From: Clostridia bacterium
Lineage (GTDB): Bacteria; Bacillota; Clostridia; Christensenellales; Borkfalkiaceae
Assembly: GCA_029060985.1 (NCBI GenBank)
Contig: JAIDSX010000128.1
Coordinates: 1 to 64,000 of the forward strand
Reading direction: 5' to 3'
DNA: 64,000 nucleotides
In this document: positions 42,966 to 51,146 of the stretch, piece after piece
Numbering within the stretch: position 1 is the stretch's first letter
Layout: every line of letters begins with the position of its first letter
The notes under the pieces: generated by a model
The model's input: the letters and a program-made list of their open reading frames with translations, nothing else
Database searches by the model: none
What the model was told of the DNA's origin: nothing
Position numbers and translations under genes: made by a program

Positions 42966-43145
42966 ATGTTACCCAGCGATCCCTATATGCTGCTTTCCGC
43001 TTTGAATATGAAGCTCCGCGACGGCGATTCTTCTCTCGAAGAGCTCTGCGATAGCGAGGACGCCTCTTTGGAAGAGGTCGTCGAAAAGCTGTCGTCCATA
43101 GGCTATATCTACAACAAAGAACAGAGAAAGTTTATAAGTGTATAG
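42966..43145 (+). CDS. DUF4250 family protein
   Basis: The protein has 59 residues. MLPSDPYMLLSALNMKLRDG and DASLEEVVEKLSSIGYIYNKE match the DUF4250 family, small proteins of unknown function in Clostridia. The track ORF starts far upstream inside the permease and is not credible. The ATG coincides with the predicted +1; a GGAG sits only 2 nt before it and would not be on the mRNA. Confidence 0.85.
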   Translation: MLPSDPYMLLSALNMKLRDGDSSLEELCDSEDASLEEVVEKLSSIGYIYNKEQRKFISV

Positions 43146-43186
43146 TTATCCACAGTCAAAATGTTGATAAGTGGATAACTTTTTTA
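43144..43186. promoter_or_regulatory. Inverted DnaA-box pair or terminator hairpin
   Basis: AGTTATCCAC (43144-43153) and GTGGATAACT (43171-43180) are a perfect 10-bp inverted repeat with a 17-nt spacer. The left arm contains TTATCCACA, the consensus DnaA box; the right arm contains TTATCCACT (8/9). T6 follows, so the repeat can also fold as a terminator for DUF4250. Confidence 0.6.
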
Positions 43187-43200
43187 TTGAGGTTTTCAAA

Positions 43201-43404
43201 ATGTCACAATCCGATTTAATGAAATTCTTCTCCCGCTACGATTCTGAGGTGACGGAGGCGGACTTTACGCCCGAAGAAATCGAGGAGTATCTCGCCTACG
43301 CGGAGGGCGAAGAAAAACCGCTCTCCCCGGAGGAGTGGAAAAAGAAATATTTCGATTTCTACGACGACGTGAAAGATAAATCTTTGAAAAAGCAGGACTG
43401 GTAA
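43201..43404 (+). CDS. Small acidic protein of unknown function
   Basis: The protein has 67 residues, rich in Asp, Glu and Lys, with a conserved-looking LSPEEWKKKYFDFYDD segment. GAGG lies 9 nt before the ATG. It ends directly before the HAD phosphatase start, so the two are cotranscribed. I know no family name. Confidence 0.7.
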   Translation: MSQSDLMKFFSRYDSEVTEADFTPEEIEEYLAYAEGEEKPLSPEEWKKKYFDFYDDVKDKSLKKQDW

Positions 43405-44100
43405 ATGAAGTACCGCCATATTATTTTCGACGCAGACCATACGCTTATCGACTTTAACGAGGACGAGAGAAGAGCGTTCCGCGCGGCGTTCAAAGGAACG
43501 CCGATGGAGAGCGAAGAGATCATCGAAGCTATGTGGAAGTTCTCCTATGAGAATTGGTCGGAGCTTGGTTTGAACAACGTAAACAATCCCGATATCCGCA
43601 AGAAGTATCACGCACTCTACTACGTACATATCCACGCCCTGTTCGAACACGCAAAAAAAGAATACGATCTTGAAAACGCGGACGAAGCGGAAAAGATATT
43701 TTATCGCGTTCTCTGTTCGCCTTCGCACCCGCGCGAGGGGGCGTTTGAAACGGTGAAGGAGCTTGCAAAGAGGTACGCGGTCAGCATTGCCACGAACGGA
43801 CTTTCCGAAATGCAGCACGCCCGCTTAAAAGATTTTATGCCATACCTTGACAGGCTGTTTATTTCGGAGGAGATGAACGCCATTAAGCCGTCGCGGGAGT
43901 TCGGGAATATCATGCTCAACGAGCTTGGAGCAAATGCAGAGGAATGCCTTTTTATAGGAGACTCTCTGACTTCGGATATCGCGCTTGCAAACAAGCTTAA
44001 AATGGACTGCGTTTGGTACGACCCCGAAGGACGGTCGCTCCCCGAAGGGTATTCCGTCGTAAAAAAAATCAGCTCGCTGAGCGAGCTGATTAACCTTTAA
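43405..44100 (+). CDS. HAD hydrolase, YjjG-like nucleotidase
   Basis: The protein has 231 residues. HAD motif I is FDADHTLIDF, motif II SIATNG, motif III around AIKPSREFG and motif IV FIGDSLTSDI. The long helical cap and the order of motifs fit YjjG, a 5'-nucleotidase that clears non-canonical pyrimidines. The last codons (KKISSLSELINL) are encoded by a palindrome that forms the terminator of the convergent gene. Confidence 0.9.
   Translation: MKYRHIIFDADHTLIDFNEDERRAFRAAFKGTPMESEEIIEAMWKFSYENWSELGLNNVNNPDIRKKYHALYYVHIHALFEHAKKEYDLENADEAEKIFYRVLCSPSHPREGAFETVKELAKRYAVSIATNGLSEMQHARLKDFMPYLDRLFISEEMNAIKPSREFGNIMLNELGANAEECLFIGDSLTSDIALANKLKMDCVWYDPEGRSLPEGYSVVKKISSLSELINL
44065..44095 (-). 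terminator. Terminator of the minus-strand DUF378-like gene, inside the HAD coding sequence
   Basis: AATCAGCTCGCT-g-AGCGAGCTGATT is a perfect palindrome (44069-44093) preceded on the plus strand by A8. Read on the minus strand it is a stem followed by T8. It lies within the last codons of the plus-strand HAD gene. Confidence 0.75.
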
Positions 44101-44306
44101 GATACGTATTTCGTGGGGCGGAAGGCGATAAGCCAATACAAAAGCCACAATGCGGCAACGCCCGTAAGGGATAGGAGCGAACGGTAGATGACCGTATTCC
44201 CCGCACAGAAGAACAGCAGTAGGTTAAAGTTCGTAAGCGCGAGCACCGAAGCGCACAAGCCGAAGAAAATCAAAACAGCGGAGCAAATCCAAGTCGTCAG
44301 TTTCAT
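44097..44306 (-). CDS. Small two-helix membrane protein, DUF378-like
   Basis: The protein has 69 residues with two hydrophobic helices (TTWICSAVLIFFGLCASVLA and SLLSLTGVAALWLLYWLIAF). Length and pattern recall DUF378/YuzA proteins. The stop overlaps the convergent HAD stop by 4 bp. The ATG has no ribosome site; CATACT ends 6 nt upstream. Confidence 0.65.
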   Translation of the reverse strand: MKLTTWICSAVLIFFGLCASVLALTNFNLLLFFCAGNTVIYRSLLSLTGVAALWLLYWLIAFRPTKYVS

Positions 44307-44312
44307 ACGGGC

Positions 44313-44342
44313 AGTATGCGCCGATTATGAAGAATCATTCAA
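44313..44342 (-). promoter_or_regulatory. Promoter with +1 at the DUF378-like start codon
   Basis: Minus-strand TTGAAT (44337-44342), 18-bp spacer, CATACT (44313-44318); +1 is predicted at 44306, the A of ATG. Confidence 0.5.
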
Positions 44343-44596
44343 AGAATATTTTCAAGTTGCAATTTATCAAAGGTGATTTGTTCGATAAAGTCGTCGGGGC
44401 GGAACGCAACGTGGTTGAATTTCGCGTAGTTGAAGATATGCGTTTTTAAGAGCACGGGGGTCGGCACGTCGAGCTCGACGCAGATATCCGAAAGATAGGT
44501 AAAAAAGTCCGAGTAGGAGAATTTCTCCTCGCTCTCGTACACGAATTGTTTTTGAATGTGTTCGTCTTTCAGAACCTTTGCCCAGATGCGAAACAT
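44339..44596 (-). CDS. Conserved small hypothetical protein
   Basis: The protein has 85 residues, soluble, with a helical pattern (SYSDFFTYLSDICVELDVPTPVLL). I know the pattern from short Clostridial proteins without function. The ATG has no ribosome site and coincides with the predicted +1 of a good promoter. Confidence 0.65.
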   Translation of the reverse strand: MFRIWAKVLKDEHIQKQFVYESEEKFSYSDFFTYLSDICVELDVPTPVLLKTHIFNYAKFNHVAFRPDDFIEQITFDKLQLENIL

Positions 44597-44602
44597 ATTG
44601 TC

Positions 44603-44631
44603 AGTATAGCATACGCAAGCAAAAAAATCAA
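44603..44631 (-). promoter_or_regulatory. Promoter with +1 at the start codon of the 85-aa protein
   Basis: Minus-strand TTGATT (44626-44631), 17-bp spacer, TATACT (44603-44608); +1 is predicted at 44596. Confidence 0.65.
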
Positions 44632-44677
44632 TATGTTTGAAAAATCGGGGAAAAATTATAAAAAGCTATCAAGAGGG

Positions 44678-44706
44678 TTGACAATCTGAAAAAAAAGGGG
44701 TATAAT
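44678..44706 (+). promoter_or_regulatory. Promoter of greA-lysS
   Basis: TTGACA (44678-44683), 17-bp spacer, TATAAT (44701-44706). The leader is about 84 nt long and carries the hairpin CCGTGA-TTTCCCG/CGGGAAG-TCACGG (44724-44751) followed by TCGTCTTTATT, which could pause or attenuate transcription. Confidence 0.8.
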
Positions 44707-44796
44707 CCCAATATCGAGCGTTGCCGTGATTTCCCGTACGGGAAGTCACGGTCGTCTTTATTAAAAAACGCGTGAAGGCGCGAAAAGAGGAGCAAT

Positions 44797-45264
44797 ATGG
44801 CAGACAAGTTTTTTATGACCAAAGAGGGTTTGGACGCCGCAAAGAAACAGCTTGATTATTTGACAAGGGTAAAGCGTGCGGAAATCGTGGAGCGCATTCA
44901 GGAGGCGCGCAGTCACGGCGACCTTTCCGAAAACGCGGAATACGACGCGGCGCGCAACGAGCAGGCGGCGAACGAGGGAGAGATTGCCGAGCTCGAATAT
45001 AAGATCCGCAACGCGGAAATCATCGAGGAGAACGACGATAAATCGCTCGTGCATATCGGTTCGGTGGTAACCGTATACGACGAAGACCTCGAAGAGGAGA
45101 CCGTCTACACGATTATGGGCACGACTGAGGCGGACGCAATGCGCGGCATTATCTCCAACGAGTCCCCCGTGGGAGTTGCTTTGTTGCATCACAAAAAGGG
45201 CGACGTCGTCTCCGTAAAAGCGCCCGACGGCGAATATAAATTGAAGATTCTCAAAATCAGTTAA
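44797..45264 (+). CDS. greA: Transcription elongation factor GreA
   Basis: The protein has 155 residues. The N-terminal coiled coil carries the diagnostic RSHGDLSENAEYDAARNEQ segment, and the C-terminal FKBP-like domain ends HKKGDVVSVKAPDGEYKLKIL. It restarts backtracked RNA polymerase by stimulating RNA cleavage. It is followed by lysS, the common greA-lysS order. Confidence 0.97.
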   Translation: MADKFFMTKEGLDAAKKQLDYLTRVKRAEIVERIQEARSHGDLSENAEYDAARNEQAANEGEIAELEYKIRNAEIIEENDDKSLVHIGSVVTVYDEDLEEETVYTIMGTTEADAMRGIISNESPVGVALLHHKKGDVVSVKAPDGEYKLKILKIS

Positions 45265-45296
45265 GTACGCAGCGAAAGCAGGCGAGAGGTTTTTTT

Positions 45297-46790
45297 ATGG
45301 AAGAAAACGAAAATTTCGAGGCGGAGGAGCGGGCGCTCCATGAGCAGGCGCTCATTCGCCGCGAAAAATTAAAGAAGTTACAGTCCGAAGGGAACGACCC
45401 CTACCAAAAGACGAAGTACAAGGTGACCGCACAGTCCGCGCTTTTGAAGGGAGACTTCGAGGCGTGGGAAGGCAAGACCGTCTCTATCGCGGGAAGATTG
45501 ATGTCCCGCCGCGTGATGGGCAAGGCTTCCTTTTCGCATATCGCCGACCGCGAGGGACAGATCCAAGTTTATATCACCCGCCAGGACGTGGGCGAGGACG
45601 TCTACGCCGCCTATAAAAAGGACTACGATATCGGCGATATCGTGGGGATTGTAGGCTTCGTGTTCAAAACGCAGACGGGGGAGGTGACCGTTCACGCAAC
45701 GCATCTTGAAATGCTCTCGAAATCGCTTCTGCCTTTGCCCGAAAAGCATAACGGCTTGCAGAATATGGATATGAAGTACCGTCTTCGCCATATCGACCTC
45801 ATCATGAACGAGGACGTGAGAAAGACCTTCTTCCGCCGCGCAGAAATTATAAAAAGCATTCGTAACTATCTCGATTCGCACGGGTTTATCGAGGCGGACA
45901 CGCCCATTCTTCTCCCGCTCGAAATCGGAGCGGACGCGCGCCCCTTCAAGACGCACCACAACGCGCTCGATCTCGATATGTATTTGAGAATCGAGACGGA
46001 GCTGTACTTAAAGCGTTTGATCGTGGGCGGCTTTGAAAAGGTCTACGAAATGGGAAGAATCTTCCGCAACGAGGGAATGGATTCTTCGCACAACCCCGAA
46101 TTTACGACCGTCGAGGTGTACGCGGCGTACGTCGATTATTTAAGCGTGATGGACTTCGTCGAGGACTTATATAAGACCGTCGCGCTCGAAACCTTGGGCA
46201 CGACCAAGTTCACCTATCAGGGGCACGAGCTCGACTTCGGCACGTGGAAGCGCATGACCATGACGGAGGCGGTCAAGCAATATTCGGGCGTGGATTTTGA
46301 TAAAATTTCTTCCGCCGAAGAGGCGCAGAGGATCGCAAAGGAAAAGGGCGTGGAAATAGAAGAGGGGAAGACCTCGAAGGGACATATCCTCGCCGCGTTC
46401 TTCGACGCGTTCGTCGAGGACAAGCTGATCGACCCTACCTTTATCTACGACTATCCCGTGGAGATTTCCCCGCTTGCAAAGCGCAAGCCCTCCGACCCTA
46501 CGATGACGGAGCGGTTCGAATATTTCGTCATGGGCATGGAGCTTGGCAACGCCTTCTCCGAACTCAACGATCCCGTCGATCAGAGAAAGCGCATGGAGGA
46601 GCAAGCCCAAAAGAAGCGCCAGAAAGGTGCGAACGCGGAAGTGGACGAGGACTTTTTGGACGCGCTCGAACACGGTATGCCCCCCACGGGCGGGCTTGGC
46701 TTCGGTGTCGACCGCCTCATCATGCTCTTAACGGACAGCCCGTCCATTCGCGACGTGTTGCTGTTCCCCACCATGAAGCCTAAGAAATAA
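45297..46790 (+). CDS. lysS: Lysyl-tRNA synthetase (class II)
   Basis: The protein has 497 residues. The OB-fold anticodon domain (VSIAGRLMSRRVMGKASFSHI) is followed by class II motifs (RRAEIIKSIRNYLDSHGFIEADTP; RNEGMDSSHNPEFTTVEVY; GLGFGVDRLIMLLT). GAGAGG lies upstream of the ATG. It charges tRNA-Lys. Confidence 0.97.
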   Translation: MEENENFEAEERALHEQALIRREKLKKLQSEGNDPYQKTKYKVTAQSALLKGDFEAWEGKTVSIAGRLMSRRVMGKASFSHIADREGQIQVYITRQDVGEDVYAAYKKDYDIGDIVGIVGFVFKTQTGEVTVHATHLEMLSKSLLPLPEKHNGLQNMDMKYRLRHIDLIMNEDVRKTFFRRAEIIKSIRNYLDSHGFIEADTPILLPLEIGADARPFKTHHNALDLDMYLRIETELYLKRLIVGGFEKVYEMGRIFRNEGMDSSHNPEFTTVEVYAAYVDYLSVMDFVEDLYKTVALETLGTTKFTYQGHELDFGTWKRMTMTEAVKQYSGVDFDKISSAEEAQRIAKEKGVEIEEGKTSKGHILAAFFDAFVEDKLIDPTFIYDYPVEISPLAKRKPSDPTMTERFEYFVMGMELGNAFSELNDPVDQRKRMEEQAQKKRQKGANAEVDEDFLDALEHGMPPTGGLGFGVDRLIMLLTDSPSIRDVLLFPTMKPKK

Positions 46791-46813
46791 GACACCTTAT
46801 ACAGAGGACTACT

Positions 46814-47731
46814 ATGGACGCACGGATCACCAAACAACGGCTTGCGAATATGCTCACGTACGATTGGCTGAAAATCCTCGGAACGATCGCCCTTGCGGCG
46901 GTGGTTTTCTGCGTCTTTTTTATGATGATCGCCACCCGCGCGACGGTCGGGCAGACCTATTATATCTACGTTTACAGCGGCTTGACGGTGGGCGGGGACT
47001 TTAACGGACTCAAAGACGATTTGAAAAACAAGAGCGTGTTTTCCTACGATATCCTCGATTTGGGAAGCGAGTCGTTTAACAACAGCGGCGTTTACGGGAG
47101 TACCGCATTCTCGGCGCGGCGTTCGGCGGGCGAGGGGCGCGTCATGTTCGTAAGCGACGACCGCACGACGGACGAAAACGGCAAAGAGTTCTCCACCCTT
47201 TTGAGCTTTATCGATAACGAAGGCACTTCTGCGGAGAGCTTTGCGCTCTTCCTCGACCCGCAGGTATTTTTGAACGACTGCGAAAAATATCTCCAAAAGT
47301 TCTTCGGCGAAAATCTTTCGGGAGAGCTGAACAGGGAACAGGCGCGCAGTACCTTTATGGAGCGCAACGGAAAGGACAAGCGTTTCCGCTCCGCGGCGAA
47401 AAAGGAAGCGGGCGTAAAGCAGGAAGAAGCAAGACTTGAAAAACTCAAAAAGGACTTTCTTACGGTAAGGGAAGCCGTCGATACGGAATCGCTCGGCTTT
47501 GTGAAATATACGGGCTTCGGGGAGAAGGAGCACGTCATCGGGTTTTCCATGGAATCGCTTCACCTTACAAAGCTGGTGTATTACACCGAAAAGGACGAGG
47601 ACAGGGAAGTCGTAACGAACAGCAAAATTGCGCTCTGCATTTTCAACAATAAGGAGCGGGAGGGCGACCTCAAATACGAAACGGTGAATTTTCTTGCCTA
47701 TCTTTTAGAGAAGTACGGGGCGGTAGAATGA
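46814..47731 (+). CDS. Single-pass membrane protein of unknown function
   Basis: The protein has 305 residues. One membrane helix (ILGTIALAAVVFCVFFMMIA, about 21-40) leaves an outside domain of ~260 residues with a basic, coiled-coil-like middle (KKEAGVKQEEARLEKLKKD). I recognise no family. Its stop overlaps the start of the decarboxylase-like gene, so it belongs to that operon. AGAGGA precedes the ATG. Confidence 0.65.
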   Translation: MDARITKQRLANMLTYDWLKILGTIALAAVVFCVFFMMIATRATVGQTYYIYVYSGLTVGGDFNGLKDDLKNKSVFSYDILDLGSESFNNSGVYGSTAFSARRSAGEGRVMFVSDDRTTDENGKEFSTLLSFIDNEGTSAESFALFLDPQVFLNDCEKYLQKFFGENLSGELNREQARSTFMERNGKDKRFRSAAKKEAGVKQEEARLEKLKKDFLTVREAVDTESLGFVKYTGFGEKEHVIGFSMESLHLTKLVYYTEKDEDREVVTNSKIALCIFNNKEREGDLKYETVNFLAYLLEKYGAVE

Positions 47732-48963
47732 CCCGCGGAAAGATCGCAAAAATGCTTTCAGGGCAGAAAAAGCATATTTCTTTTCATACCCCCGGTCACA
47801 AGAGGAGAGGCGCGGATATTACCGAGCTCAGCTATTCCGACAATCTGTTTTCCCCGCACGGCGTCATTAAAGAGGCGGAAGAGGAAATCGCGGAACGGCT
47901 CGGTGCGTACCGCACCTTTTTTTTGACGGACGGAAGCACCGCGGGCGTACACGCCATGCTCTTTGCGCTCAAAGAGAGGGGAGTCAAGCGCGTTGCGCTC
48001 TCGCCCTATTCCCACCCCAGCGTGAAAGGCGGGTGCAAGCTGTTGGGACTTGAATGTGTGTTCATTCCCGTTTCGGTGAAGGACGGCATTCCCTTACAGC
48101 CTACAAAAGAAGAAATTGAAAACACGCTTCAAAACGCGGACGCGCTTTTATTGACTTCGCCCGACTACTACGGATTCTTTCCCCCGCTATCCTTTGCAAG
48201 GGGGCTGACGGAACGGGAGAAAAAACCGCTCGTCATAGACGGCGCGCACGGAAGTCATCTTTACGGAACGGAGTACTATGCGGGGTGCTACGCCGATCTG
48301 TGGGTGGACGGCGCGCACAAGTCTCTGCCCGCGCTCACGCAGGGGGCGGCGGTCAGCGCAAAGAGCGAAGAATGGGCGGGCGCGCTCGAAGAGGGCGTTC
48401 GGCTCTTTCATACCTCGTCGCCATCCTATCCCATTCTTGCAAGCGTGGAAGAGGCGTTTTTGTATCCGCGTAACCTTGAAATCGAGAGGGCGGCGGAGGA
48501 GTTCAAGAAAAGCGTCGGCGCGGCCCCTAACGAGGACTGGACGAAGGTTTTAATTCGCTACGGCAGGAACGCGGGCGCGGTCGAGGGGTATTTAGAGGCG
48601 CGCGGCGTATATCCCGAGTTCAACGACGGAAACTATATTCTGTTCTACCTATCCCCCTGCACGAAGAGCGGGGAGCTCAAAAAACTAAGAAAACTCTTAA
48701 AGAAGTGTCCCGCGCCCGAAGAGGGAAACGGGGAGTCCCGTATATCGGAAACCGCTCAAAGCGGCGGAGCATTTGAATACGTTCCTCTTTCGGAATCGGT
48801 CGGCAGAGTCTGCGCCGAGGAAGCGGGGATATTTCCGCCCTCTCTGCCCGTTGTAAGAAAAGGGGAGCGAATCACGAAAGAGGCGGTCAGCCGTCTTGAA
48901 AGCGCGGTACACGCGTTCGGGCTCAAAGAAGGAAAAATCGCGGTCTACACGGAAAGAAAATGA
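47728..48963 (+). CDS. Orn/Lys/Arg decarboxylase-family PLP enzyme (YaaO-like)
   Basis: The protein has 411 residues, shorter than the ~480 of Bacillus YaaO. HISFHTPGHKRRG is the family opening; the PLP lysine lies in DGAHKSLPALTQGA. Fold-type I amino-acid decarboxylases of this group make polyamine precursors. In Firmicutes yaaO lies upstream of tmk and holB; here tmk is missing and holB overlaps its end by 4 nt. Confidence 0.85.
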   Translation: MTRGKIAKMLSGQKKHISFHTPGHKRRGADITELSYSDNLFSPHGVIKEAEEEIAERLGAYRTFFLTDGSTAGVHAMLFALKERGVKRVALSPYSHPSVKGGCKLLGLECVFIPVSVKDGIPLQPTKEEIENTLQNADALLLTSPDYYGFFPPLSFARGLTEREKKPLVIDGAHGSHLYGTEYYAGCYADLWVDGAHKSLPALTQGAAVSAKSEEWAGALEEGVRLFHTSSPSYPILASVEEAFLYPRNLEIERAAEEFKKSVGAAPNEDWTKVLIRYGRNAGAVEGYLEARGVYPEFNDGNYILFYLSPCTKSGELKKLRKLLKKCPAPEEGNGESRISETAQSGGAFEYVPLSESVGRVCAEEAGIFPPSLPVVRKGERITKEAVSRLESAVHAFGLKEGKIAVYTERK

Positions 48964-49883
48964 TCACGCTATTGCATTCGACAAACGCATATCTTGCCAT
49001 GAAGAGGGACGTATCTCCCTCGACTTTGATCGTGTTTCCGGACGCGAAGTATCTGCGCACGCTCTTAAAGGAGTGCGCCAAGGCATTCTTCGGCGAGGAC
49101 GATAAAAGACGGTGCGCGCTCATCGAAGAGGAGACCTTTTCCGACTGTATCATTTTGCCCAAGGCGGGGAATAAGCTCACCGTCGAGGACGCGTCGTATA
49201 TCGTGGACGAGAGCCTTCTCCACCCTGTGGAGGAGGAGAAAAAGCTCTTCGTGTTAGACGCGTTCGACACGGCTTCCGTGCTCGTGCAAAATAAACTGCT
49301 TAAAATTTTGGAAGAACCGCCCCAAGGGGTTTACTTTCTTTTGGGCACGTCGAGCGAGGGGGCGGTGCTTCCCACGGTGCTCTCCCGCATGAGAAAGCTG
49401 ACCGTACCCCCCTTTGCGGAAGAGGCGGTGCTTTCCGCATTAGACCGCAACCACGCGGGGGAAGAGGGGCTTTCCCGCGCCGCGGCGGCTTCGGGCGGGG
49501 TGTATTCCCTTGCGGAGGAGCTTTTATTCGGCGGGGACAATTTCCGCATCGCGGAGCGGCTCTTCGAGGGAGAAGGGCTTGAAACGCTCAGCCGCGAGGT
49601 GGAAAAGATCAAGGACAGAGGCGCGCTCTTTGCGGCGCTTTCGCTGACGGCGCGGGACTTACTGTTCTACCGCACGGGGCAGGAGCGTTTCGCTTCGTTA
49701 AAGGGCGAAAACTTAAAAAGACTTGCAAGGAGCTATCCCGAAGGCGCGCTGCTTGCGGCGGCGCGGCATATCCAAAATGCGCGGCGGGAAGTCGAGTTCA
49801 ACGCTTCCCTGCGCCAGGCATTCTATACTTTGGGACTTAACATTCAAGAGGAGAAAACGAAATGGCAAAAGTTGTCGCAGTAA
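48960..49883 (+). CDS. holB: DNA polymerase III delta-prime-like subunit
   Basis: The protein has 307 residues. LFVLDAFDTASVLVQNKLLKILEEPPQGVYFLLGT and the following LPTVLSRMRKL (sensor 1 SRC-type region) are typical of clamp-loader subunits. The N-terminal part has no P-loop and no zinc module, so it is a reduced member, consistent with a delta-prime role. Its end overlaps ricT by 22 nt. Confidence 0.85.
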   Translation: MITLLHSTNAYLAMKRDVSPSTLIVFPDAKYLRTLLKECAKAFFGEDDKRRCALIEEETFSDCIILPKAGNKLTVEDASYIVDESLLHPVEEEKKLFVLDAFDTASVLVQNKLLKILEEPPQGVYFLLGTSSEGAVLPTVLSRMRKLTVPPFAEEAVLSALDRNHAGEEGLSRAAAASGGVYSLAEELLFGGDNFRIAERLFEGEGLETLSREVEKIKDRGALFAALSLTARDLLFYRTGQERFASLKGENLKRLARSYPEGALLAAARHIQNARREVEFNASLRQAFYTLGLNIQEEKTKWQKLSQ

Positions 49884-50716
49884 AATTCAGACATGGGGAC
49901 AAACCCTATTATTTCAGCGCGGGCAAATTGAGCCCGCAAAAGGGGCAGGGCGTCATTGTAGAGACCGCAAAGGGGAACGAGTACGCCGTCGTCGAAGAGG
50001 GCGAGAAGGAGGTGGACGATAAGGAGATCGTTTCACCCTTAAAGCCGATCGTCCGCATTGCAACGGAGAAGGACGAGGCTTCGCGCAAAGCCAACGAGGA
50101 GCGCCGCCCCGAGGCATTGAAAATCTGCAAGCAGAAGATAAACGAGCACAAATTGAACATGAAGCTCGTGGACTGCGAATTTAACTTCGACGGGAGCAAG
50201 GTCGTGTTCTACTTTTCGGCGGAGGGAAGGGTGGACTTTCGCGAGCTCGTCAAGGATTTGGCTTCCACCTTCCACACCCGTATCGAATTGAGACAGATCG
50301 GCGCGCGCGACGAAACGCAGCTTTTGGGCGGGATCGCACCCTGCGGAAGAGACGTGTGCTGTGCAAGCTGTATGCCCGAATTCCGCCGCGTGAGCATTAA
50401 GATGGCGAAGAATCAGGGGCTTTCGTTGAATCCCGGTAAAGTGAGCGGGCTGTGCGGAAGACTGATGTGCTGTCTTTCCTACGAGAACGACTACTACGCC
50501 GAGGCGTACAAGAAGACGCCCAAGATCGGCGCGACGGTCACAACGCCCGAGGGCAAGGGCACGGTCGTCACCGTGAATATGCTGAAAATGGAAGTGCGCG
50601 TCAAAATCGAAAAGGACGGAGGCAACTTCGTCTACCGCGATTTCCCCGTCGATAAGGTGGGATTTAAGAGAAGCGTTGAGAAAGAGGACGAAAACGATAA
50701 TTCGGACGAAGAATAA
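49862..50716 (+). CDS. ricT: RicT/YaaT, PSP1-domain Fe-S protein
   Basis: The protein has 284 residues. The cysteine set APCGRDVCCASCMPEF and SGLCGRLMCCLSYE is characteristic of RicT, which binds Fe-S clusters with RicA and RicF in Bacillus and controls RNase Y, sporulation and competence. No ricA or ricF lies nearby. The acidic tail (EKEDENDNSDEE) is normal for the family. Confidence 0.94.
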   Translation: MAKVVAVKFRHGDKPYYFSAGKLSPQKGQGVIVETAKGNEYAVVEEGEKEVDDKEIVSPLKPIVRIATEKDEASRKANEERRPEALKICKQKINEHKLNMKLVDCEFNFDGSKVVFYFSAEGRVDFRELVKDLASTFHTRIELRQIGARDETQLLGGIAPCGRDVCCASCMPEFRRVSIKMAKNQGLSLNPGKVSGLCGRLMCCLSYENDYYAEAYKKTPKIGATVTTPEGKGTVVTVNMLKMEVRVKIEKDGGNFVYRDFPVDKVGFKRSVEKEDENDNSDEE

Positions 50717-50734
50717 AAAAGTTGGTAAAAAGTC

Positions 50735-50763
50735 TTTACTAACCCGAATGTTTGTGATATAAT
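50735..50763 (+). promoter_or_regulatory. Promoter of the ferredoxin gene
   Basis: TTTACT (50735-50740), 17-bp spacer, TATAAT (50758-50763). Confidence 0.75.
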
Positions 50764-50793
50764 ATAAATACTTTATAGACGGAGGTTTCACCG

Positions 50794-50964
50794 ATGGCAC
50801 ATAAAATTACCGAAGAGTGCGTATCCTGCGGCGCTTGCGCGGATACCTGCCCCGTAAATGCGATCGCTCCCGGCGACGCGACTTACGTCGTAGATCCCGA
50901 CACCTGCATCGACTGCGGCGCTTGTGAAGACGGTTGCCCTGTGGGTGCAATTACAGCTGAGTAA
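50794..50964 (+). CDS. Two-[4Fe-4S] ferredoxin
   Basis: The protein has 56 residues and is missing from the ORF track because of its size. Two classic clusters are present: CVSCGACADTCP and CIDCGACEDGCP. Clostridial ferredoxins of this kind carry electrons for anaerobic metabolism. GGAGG lies 8 nt before the ATG, and it has its own promoter and terminator, so it is a single-gene transcript. Confidence 0.96.
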   Translation: MAHKITEECVSCGACADTCPVNAIAPGDATYVVDPDTCIDCGACEDGCPVGAITAE

Positions 50965-50971
50965 GCAAATT

Positions 50972-51005
50972 AAAAAAAGCGCGGAGAAGTTTCCGCGCTT
51001 TTTTT
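50972..51005 (+). terminator. Terminator of the ferredoxin gene
   Basis: AAAAAAGCGCGGA-gaag-TTTCCGCGC followed by T7. Confidence 0.92.
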
Positions 51006-51146
51006 ATGCGCGCTTCCTCTAAGCGTCGCAATACTACGTCAAGCTCCGCTTTTCTTCGGGTCACTTACGTCTTAGTAAGTTCCCCTTGAAAATGCTCGCT
51101 TTCCTTGTCTTGCTCGCTTATAGAAAGCGCACGTTGCCTTTTGTTT
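51006..51146. other. Structured intergenic stretch, possible interspersed repeat
   Basis: These 141 bases hold a hairpin GGGTCACTTAC-gtctta-GTAAGTTCCC (about 51058-51084) and repeated AAGCG/GCTCGC-type words, with no ORF. I see no promoter or ribosome site for the following gene inside it. Its look is that of a dispersed intergenic element. Confidence 0.4.
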
